A stretch of 41,470 bases of DNA from IMG/VR virus record IMGVR_UViG_3300010401_000022, positions 1 through 41,470 of that record; one strand, written 5' to 3'. Origin of the DNA: a virus. A program made the translations under genes and the position numbers. The notes under the pieces are model-generated. The model saw only the letters and a program-made list of their open reading frames with translations, did not search any database and had not been told where the DNA came from. Positions 36,654 through 41,470 of the stretch are shown in pieces. Position 1 is the stretch's first letter. The number at the start of each line of letters is the position of its first letter.

Positions 36654-38065
36654 TACTGAATCCCGATGCAGTGATAGGCGTAGATGTCGCCTGTGGCTGG
36701 AGCGGTGCCGTTCGTCACCACCGTGATCGCCGTCGTGCTCGTGACCGAGGTGAGCACGGTCTTACCCACCGCCATGCCGGCTTTGTTCATCCACACGGTG
36801 CAGGCGGGGGCGGCGGCCCACGTGGAAGCAAAGGTGATCTGAAAACCAGACGCAGGCGTCGTGCCAAGCGTGACTGAGCCGGCCGTGTCACTTGATCCCG
36901 TCGAGAACGTGCCGTTCCCCGTGCCGCAACTGTTCGCGGCGGTGCAAGTTGGGGTGCCCGTCATCTGGAACTTGACGAGCGAGGAGTTCGCGTTGTTAGC
37001 AACCGCCAAGACACCATCGGTATTCAGATTCATCTGCGTCTTATTGGCGGCAGCCCCTCCTCCGACAATGACGTTGCCGACTAGGATGTTGCTTGTCGAT
37101 TGGATATTCGCCGCCTGCAACGTGACCGCGACTGCCAAGCCGCCCTTCTGCACATAAAACTCATCCGTCGCGCCGCCCGCGCCGCCGAGGATTTGGAAGT
37201 AGCGACTGCTCGAGGCGCTGGCGGTTTCGGTGAAGGCGTAGGAATTGCCGATGAACGAGACGCCGCCTGCGTTCCACGTCTGGGTGCCGCTGATAAGGGG
37301 GTTCGATGTCGTGACCGTGCCGCCTGTCGCGGTATAGAGTGGCGACACCACCGACGTGCCGAAGTAGCCGGTGCGGAAGGCTGTGCCGGACGCGCCGAGA
37401 TCCCCAGCGTTATTCGACGCCGCCGACAGGCTCGTCACAGTCGGTGTGGCGGTGCAGGTGGGAGGGGCACCGCCCGCCAATACGGTGCCCGCCGTGCCGC
37501 AGACGACGGTCGTCGGCGTGCCCGTCGTCGTCGTGTTGTAGACCAAGCCCGTCGCCAGCGCCCCGAGGACTTTGGCATTCGGCAACCGGACATCGGCCGT
37601 CGCAATCCAGTAGGTGGCCGAGAGATCCGGATGGCTCACGCCACTCGGGGAGAGGCTTTTCCCGGCCGTCGCGCTGAGCGTGGCTGTTCCGCTCGTATAG
37701 GATGTCATCCGCACACGCAGACCAGTGATGCCGCTATTGGCGATCGAGAACTGGCCGCCCGCGGTCGTCGTGCTGCCGGCCGTCCAATCAGCCAAGTTGA
37801 TGACGGACGTGGACACCCAGGTCGAAGAGGTCGCCCCCTGCGTCTCAAACGTCAGTGTGCCGCTGAACGTCCCAGTGATCTGAACCGTGATGCTGGAATA
37901 CTGCGTCACGTCCCACACGGCACAGTCGGTGTTCTGAATGCAGGCCGAGCCTGAGGCTGCCGCGCCGGCCGTCTGCGGACTGGGCGCGATCTGATTGGGA
38001 TTCTGCGCTGCGGCCAGCGCGGGCCAGAGCGCCACGAGCAGATAGAGAATCAAGCGTCGTCGCAC
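36653..38065 (-). CDS. Virion-type beta-rich protein with Sec signal
   Basis: 470 residues, GTG 38065 with AAGGAG nine bases upstream. Signal peptide (RRRLILYLLVALWPALAAAQ), then VWDVTQYSSITVQITGTFSG and many Ala/Thr/Gly beta strands, with a C-terminal domain (FQITFASTWAAAPACTVWMN; TSVTSTTAITVVTNG) of a type found in phage fibres and in bacterial surface proteins. Expected to be a fibre, head or tail appendage. Third protein in this genome with an export signal next to structural genes. Confidence 0.72.
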   Translation of the reverse strand: MRRRLILYLLVALWPALAAAQNPNQIAPSPQTAGAAASGSACIQNTDCAVWDVTQYSSITVQITGTFSGTLTFETQGATSSTWVSTSVINLADWTAGSTTTAGGQFSIANSGITGLRVRMTSYTSGTATLSATAGKSLSPSGVSHPDLSATYWIATADVRLPNAKVLGALATGLVYNTTTTGTPTTVVCGTAGTVLAGGAPPTCTATPTVTSLSAASNNAGDLGASGTAFRTGYFGTSVVSPLYTATGGTVTTSNPLISGTQTWNAGGVSFIGNSYAFTETASASSSRYFQILGGAGGATDEFYVQKGGLAVAVTLQAANIQSTSNILVGNVIVGGGAAANKTQMNLNTDGVLAVANNANSSLVKFQMTGTPTCTAANSCGTGNGTFSTGSSDTAGSVTLGTTPASGFQITFASTWAAAPACTVWMNKAGMAVGKTVLTSVTSTTAITVVTNGTAPATGDIYAYHCIGIQ

Positions 38066-38076
38066 GGTGAGGCTCC

Positions 38077-38826
38077 TTAGAAGCGCCGAGGCACGGTCAG
38101 CCCCGTGCGGTAATTGAAACTTGGCCGACTGCGCGCATGCGCCGTCATCCCGCTATCGCGCGTGGCAAAGAGCGGCACGCGGTCATTGTCGCCAAAGATG
38201 ATCGCACGGGCTTGCCGCGCATCCCAGTCCAACTTGGGCGGAATGGCCGCCCCATACGCCCCCGCCAACCCTTCGGCTAAGGTGAGCGTGAGGGCTTCCT
38301 GCCAACCAGGCGGCACGTCCAGCGTATCGCTAATCGTGAGCGTATCCGACAGCACGTTCGCCACGACCAATTCAAGGCCATAGGCGATCGTCGGCAGCGG
38401 CCAGAGATAGATCGAGCCATTCGGCCAGTCCGGCGAGTAATAGAGGTCGGTCGGGAACGTCGTCGTCACTGCCTGCACGCTCTGGAGTTGCCACCATTGC
38501 CAATCGCGCAGCGTGAGGGGTGTGCGAATGACCGGCGAGACGTTGTTCAGAATGACGTTCGCGCCGTAGAGCTTCACGGGCCGTTGGGCGACCGTGAACG
38601 TCGCGCCACTCGGCCCGATCGTGCTGGGATTCAGATTCGGGACGATCGTTTCTTCAAGAAACGTGAGCGCCCAGACGGTTTGGCTATCGGCGTTCCAGAG
38701 ATTCAGCAGCCGCTGGAGCTTACGAACCGCCCAATCAGACGTGTCTGCATCCGGCGTCTGACCGACGCCGAACACCTGGATTTCCCGATAGGCGTCGGTG
38801 ACGAGGGTATCGACGGCAACACTCAT
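38077..38826 (-). CDS. Head-to-tail adaptor, P22 gp4-like
   Basis: 249 residues (P22 gp4 is 166; longer C-terminus here). N-terminus VDTLVTDAYREIQVFGVGQT then AVRKLQRLLNLWNADSQTVW is a typical gp4/tail accessory factor opening of a helical bundle; PTDLYYSPDWPNGSIYLWP and QEALTLTLAEGLAGAYGAAI follow. It closes the portal channel after packaging and docks gp10. Start ATG 38826. Confidence 0.84.
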   Translation of the reverse strand: MSVAVDTLVTDAYREIQVFGVGQTPDADTSDWAVRKLQRLLNLWNADSQTVWALTFLEETIVPNLNPSTIGPSGATFTVAQRPVKLYGANVILNNVSPVIRTPLTLRDWQWWQLQSVQAVTTTFPTDLYYSPDWPNGSIYLWPLPTIAYGLELVVANVLSDTLTISDTLDVPPGWQEALTLTLAEGLAGAYGAAIPPKLDWDARQARAIIFGDNDRVPLFATRDSGMTAHARSRPSFNYRTGLTVPRRF

Positions 38827-38838
38827 GCGCGCGCACGC

Positions 38839-39561
38839 TTACCGCTCCCAATAGCCGACTTCGCAATCGTAGGAGTCCGCGCCGTTCTGCGTGACGCCCC
38901 ACTTCACGAAGAGGAAGTTCCCGCCCGGCGCGATCACGATCGGCGCCATTGGCACGACCGCGACCAACTGATTGGTGCCCGTGGTCGGCAACGCGGCATT
39001 GGGCGTCTGGACCGCCTGCCCGAAGGTGAAGATGTATTGGTCCTCCACCACGGCAATGACAGATCGCACGCGCGAATGGCCGCAACGCTTCGCGTTCACG
39101 GCGGTCCCGGTCACGACGGCGCCGAAGTAAACCACGCCGCTGGAACTCGAGCCGTAGAAGTCCGACCGGCAATTGACCGGCGTCATCGCCGTGCCGCCCG
39201 AACTGTAGCGGGTCGCGCCCGCCTGGTCATACCACGAGTCGAAGTCGGTCGTGGACGCCGAGGCGCCGATCGCCGTCATGCGGACCTTGATGAAATCGAG
39301 CGTGATGTTCTTCGCCCCGCCGTTGTAAATCAAGATCATCGGCTTCGTGGACAGATCCGCCGCCACGGGGGCCACATGGCCCGCCACGCCGGTCCCAGGC
39401 GTGGTCGTGTTGACGAGGTAATAGGAGCCCTCATCGGCGTAAAACGTCTGCTTCGAGCCCATCGGCAGCGTGTAGGCTTCGCCATACGTGCCGGTGCGGG
39501 ACGGGGTGGCAATCGCTGTGCTGTCGGCTGAGCCAGTCGGAAGAGAACGGGCAATCGCCAT
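38839..39561 (-). CDS. Structural protein, possible capsid decoration
   Basis: 240 residues, AGGAG upstream of ATG 39561. Beta-rich, with LPMGSKQTFYADEGSYYLVN, NITLDFIKVRMTAIGAS and FLFVKWGVTQNGAD. No signal peptide. It lies between coat and gp4-like genes with two other small proteins, a position used for decoration or head-completion proteins. Family not recognised. Confidence 0.68.
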   Translation of the reverse strand: MAIARSLPTGSADSTAIATPSRTGTYGEAYTLPMGSKQTFYADEGSYYLVNTTTPGTGVAGHVAPVAADLSTKPMILIYNGGAKNITLDFIKVRMTAIGASASTTDFDSWYDQAGATRYSSGGTAMTPVNCRSDFYGSSSSGVVYFGAVVTGTAVNAKRCGHSRVRSVIAVVEDQYIFTFGQAVQTPNAALPTTGTNQLVAVVPMAPIVIAPGGNFLFVKWGVTQNGADSYDCEVGYWER

Positions 39562-39573
39562 GCGACACTCCTG

Positions 39574-40029
39574 TTAAGACGAGGCGGTCGGCGCGGGCGT
39601 CAACGTCGGGACGGGCCGCACCCCCAACGAGGCGATCGTTGGCGTCGAAGTCTGCGGTTGCCACACGCGATCGCCCGCGTTCGGCCCAACCTGATCACCC
39701 ACGGCAAACCAGATCGCGCCTGTCGTCAGATTGATCCACGGATTGGCGGGCGGGTCACTCACCGGCACGCCCCGCGGATTCACGGTGTAAAACTGCGTCG
39801 GATTGCCGCTGTAGACCGTCGCGCCGTTCGTATGCGTGACGGCCTGCGTGCCCTGCTGCCCGCGCAACACATAGACTGTGGAGGTTTTCGGCGTCACGCG
39901 CACGCGCATGGCTTCCCCATCAATCACGAGCAACTGATCGACGAGAATGCCGGTCGTGCTCGCCAACTGGACCTGACGGTCCATCGCGGTCAACGGCATG
40001 GCGAGGGTCGTGCTGGCGAGGTTAGGCAT
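39574..40029 (-). CDS. Small structural-type protein with E-A-M motif domain
   Basis: 151 residues. A compact N-terminal domain: LVIDGEAMRVRVTPKT, then YVLRGQQGTQAVTHTNGATVY, the recurring phage pattern of strand, G-E-x-M-x-V, and V-x-R-G-x-x-G-T-x-x-x-x-H-x-x-G-A-x-V. A shorter, Pro-rich C-terminus. It shares this domain with the gene at 40337. Confidence 0.7.
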   Translation of the reverse strand: MPNLASTTLAMPLTAMDRQVQLASTTGILVDQLLVIDGEAMRVRVTPKTSTVYVLRGQQGTQAVTHTNGATVYSGNPTQFYTVNPRGVPVSDPPANPWINLTTGAIWFAVGDQVGPNAGDRVWQPQTSTPTIASLGVRPVPTLTPAPTASS

Positions 40030-40306
40030 TCGTCTCTTTCTTCGGACGGCCCGGCCCGCGTTTGCCGGGCGCTTCCATTGGCGTCAACTGCGCCTCAGGC
40101 AGCGCCAAGAGATCGACCGAGGCCGGTGCCTGCACGGCGGCGGCTGTTGAGGGCTCTGTGGATACCACAGGGATCAACAGCCAACCCGCCTTCAGCGCCG
40201 CATCCTTTTCCGCCGTGTCGTAGACGATGCACGTCTGTCCATCCGGCGCATGCAGGATGCGCGGAAATTCCTGGTAGACATATGGCGTCGTCGGCAGTCC
40301 CTGCAT
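40022..40306 (-). CDS. Small head-module protein
   Basis: 94 residues from ATG 40306, which has GAGGGAG eight bases upstream; the earlier in-frame ATG at 40327 has no ribosome site. N-terminus YVYQEFPRILHAPDGQTCIV then Y-D-T-A-E-K-D-A-A-L-K-A-G-W, a pattern common in short phage head proteins, followed by a Pro/Ala/Thr-rich linker and a basic end (KRGPGRPKKE). Overlaps the next gene by 8 bases. Confidence 0.74.
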   Translation of the reverse strand: MQGLPTTPYVYQEFPRILHAPDGQTCIVYDTAEKDAALKAGWLLIPVVSTEPSTAAAVQAPASVDLLALPEAQLTPMEAPGKRGPGRPKKETNA

Positions 40307-40336
40307 ACGGAAGTCTCCCTCGCTCATCTGACGATT

Positions 40337-41083
40337 CTACCCAAACGTCACGTTCCGGGTGCTCTGCACCCACCACGTGCCGGCGTTCGCCCAGAGGACC
40401 ATGTTGTCGCCAATGGCCCCGCCGTAGGTCGCGACGTCGCGGGCGGTCGTGCCGCCGTTGAAGCCGGCCGTATACGTCACGGTGTGCGCGGAGGCATTGA
40501 CGGCATAGATCGTCATGATCATCCCGTCCTGCGCCCGCGTCGGGTCAATGATCGTCATCGCCAGCGTCGTGCCGTTGATGCCGACAAACCCCGGCTGAGT
40601 CGCAATCGCGCCGAGCGAGGTGTAGATCGTCGGGCCGCTCGCCGGATCGCCCAGGATGCTATCGGTATTCGCCTGATAGCCGTTCTGCGACAACATCTGC
40701 CAGCGTTCCGTCGTGGACGATGCGCCGTTCACGTCGAAGATCGTGATGCCGCTGTCGTCAATGACGATGCGCGGCAGCGCCAACTGGGACGCCGACGTCG
40801 TGACGTGCGCGGCCGGCTTGACGCCCGAGAGGTTGACCGGGGCGGCGAAGTAGACCAAGGCGCCGGAGGCATGGAAGGTCGCCCGCGTGCCCAAGGCGCC
40901 CCGTGTCACCTGGACGTATTTCGTCGTGGTGTTCACTGAGCGCACCCACATGGCTTCGCCTTCGCAGATGGCATAGGTGCCCGCCAAGGCGTCCGTGGTC
41001 GCGGTGACTTTGATTGAGAGCGCCGCGGCATCCGTGACCGCGGCGCTGAGGGTGGTCGGCGTAAGAGTCGTGGCAGCAGCCAT
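40337..41083 (-). CDS. Structural-type protein with E-A-M motif domain
   Basis: 248 residues, GGGAG upstream of ATG 41083. Residues about 35-80 repeat the motif of the gene at 39574 (AICEGEAMWVRSVNT, then VTRGALGTRATFHASGALVY). The remaining part is beta-rich (LPRIVIDDSGITIFDVN; MTIIDPTRAQDGMIMTI; TARDVATYGGAIGDNMVLW). It is encoded directly after the coat gene, suggesting a head or decoration protein. Confidence 0.74.
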   Translation of the reverse strand: MAAATTLTPTTLSAAVTDAAALSIKVTATTDALAGTYAICEGEAMWVRSVNTTTKYVQVTRGALGTRATFHASGALVYFAAPVNLSGVKPAAHVTTSASQLALPRIVIDDSGITIFDVNGASSTTERWQMLSQNGYQANTDSILGDPASGPTIYTSLGAIATQPGFVGINGTTLAMTIIDPTRAQDGMIMTIYAVNASAHTVTYTAGFNGGTTARDVATYGGAIGDNMVLWANAGTWWVQSTRNVTFG

Positions 41084-41096
41084 GTCTGTTCTCCCG

Positions 41097-41470
41097 TTAG
41101 GCGCAGAGGACGCGCACGCTGCAGTTGTCGTTGTAGAGGTTGCCGAAGCCGATCACCGTATCGAAACGGTTGATCATCTTCGCCGTGATCGGATCCCACG
41201 CGCGCACGAACCGAACCCCGAGGCCCGTCTCCGGGTCGCGCATGATCGACGCCATCTCGACCGCCTTGGGCTTGTCGAGCGTCACGCCGACGAGCGCAAA
41301 GGCATCCGTCGTGAAAATCAGCCCCTGCTTACCCTGCTTGCCGTTCGGCGAGCTCGTGCCGGGGAACAGCGTGACCGTCGCCCCGGTCAAGGGCAGCGCG
41401 TCCACATTCTGATACTGCGAGCCCGGCCCGATGATCGGCGGGTCGATCTGGACCGTCGCCGCCGAGCCCA
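41097..41470 (-). CDS. Major capsid protein, P22 gp5-like, C-terminal part
   Basis: The remaining 3' part of the coat gene; the ATG at 41405 is internal. GKQGLIFTTDAFALVGVTL, MRDPETGLGVRFVRAWDPIT and DTVIGFGNLYNDNCSVRVLCA are typical of the C-terminus of P22-type coat proteins. The frame joins the segment at 1-994. Confidence 0.93.
   Translation of the reverse strand, partial: GSAATVQIDPPIIGPGSQYQNVDALPLTGATVTLFPGTSSPNGKQGKQGLIFTTDAFALVGVTLDKPKAVEMASIMRDPETGLGVRFVRAWDPITAKMINRFDTVIGFGNLYNDNCSVRVLCA
41348..41470. repeat. Terminal direct repeat, right copy (circular overlap)
   Basis: Identical to bases 1-123; see the left copy. Confidence 0.93.

Noticed and set aside
1-41470. Packaging terminal repeats
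   Set aside because: The repeat lies inside the coat gene and is 123 bp; it is an assembly overlap, not a phage end.

Overview
The window is a complete or near-complete genome of a tailed phage with P22-like virion architecture, assembled as a circle. Bases 1-123 are identical to 41348-41470. Joining the ends gives about 41.35 kb and restores one uninterrupted major capsid gene across the junction. GC is high (about 60% or more by eye), genes overlap by 1-14 bases, and GTG starts are common. This fits a phage of a GC-rich Gram-negative bacterium, although nothing in the window names the host. No tRNA, integrase, CRISPR array or insertion sequence was found.

Layout. All morphogenesis and lysis genes are on the minus strand, read from 25386 down through 22279 (lysis and membrane genes), from 41470 down to 25383 (head decoration, tail and ejection genes), and from 7064 down to 1 (small terminase-like protein, large terminase, portal, scaffold, coat). 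The coat, portal, gp4-like and gp10-like proteins are recognisably of the P22 type. Recombination, nuclease and accessory genes are on the plus strand (7128-22133). The two arms diverge at 7065-7127 and converge at a hairpin at 22243-22272.

Plus-strand arm. It starts with a promoter that abuts the ATG of an LPD29-domain protein. It then carries an ERF annealing protein, a YqaJ/lambda-Exo-type nuclease, a NinB-like protein, an HNH nuclease and a pentapeptide-repeat protein encoded by eighteen 15-bp units. After a 525-bp structured stretch with little coding (13472-13996) come a Cro-like HTH protein with its own start-abutting promoter, a VRR-NUC-like nuclease, a DUF551 protein, an RlaP-type nucleotidyltransferase, three large proteins that may be glycan- or surface-related, and a string of tiny membrane proteins. 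No DNA polymerase, primase, helicase or ligase is visible, so replication probably depends on the host.

Points of most interest: (1) an M50/site-2-protease-like intramembrane metalloprotease inside the lysis cassette; (2) three virion-type proteins with Sec signal peptides; (3) two promoters placed so that the transcripts should be leaderless, and a 12-bp inverted motif shared by the divergent promoters; (4) two places where a short cassette is flanked by a duplicated gene end, which look like gene-insertion footprints; (5) a long 11-residue-period segment in the putative DNA-transfer protein; (6) a YqaJ-type exonuclease whose ExK glutamate is a serine.
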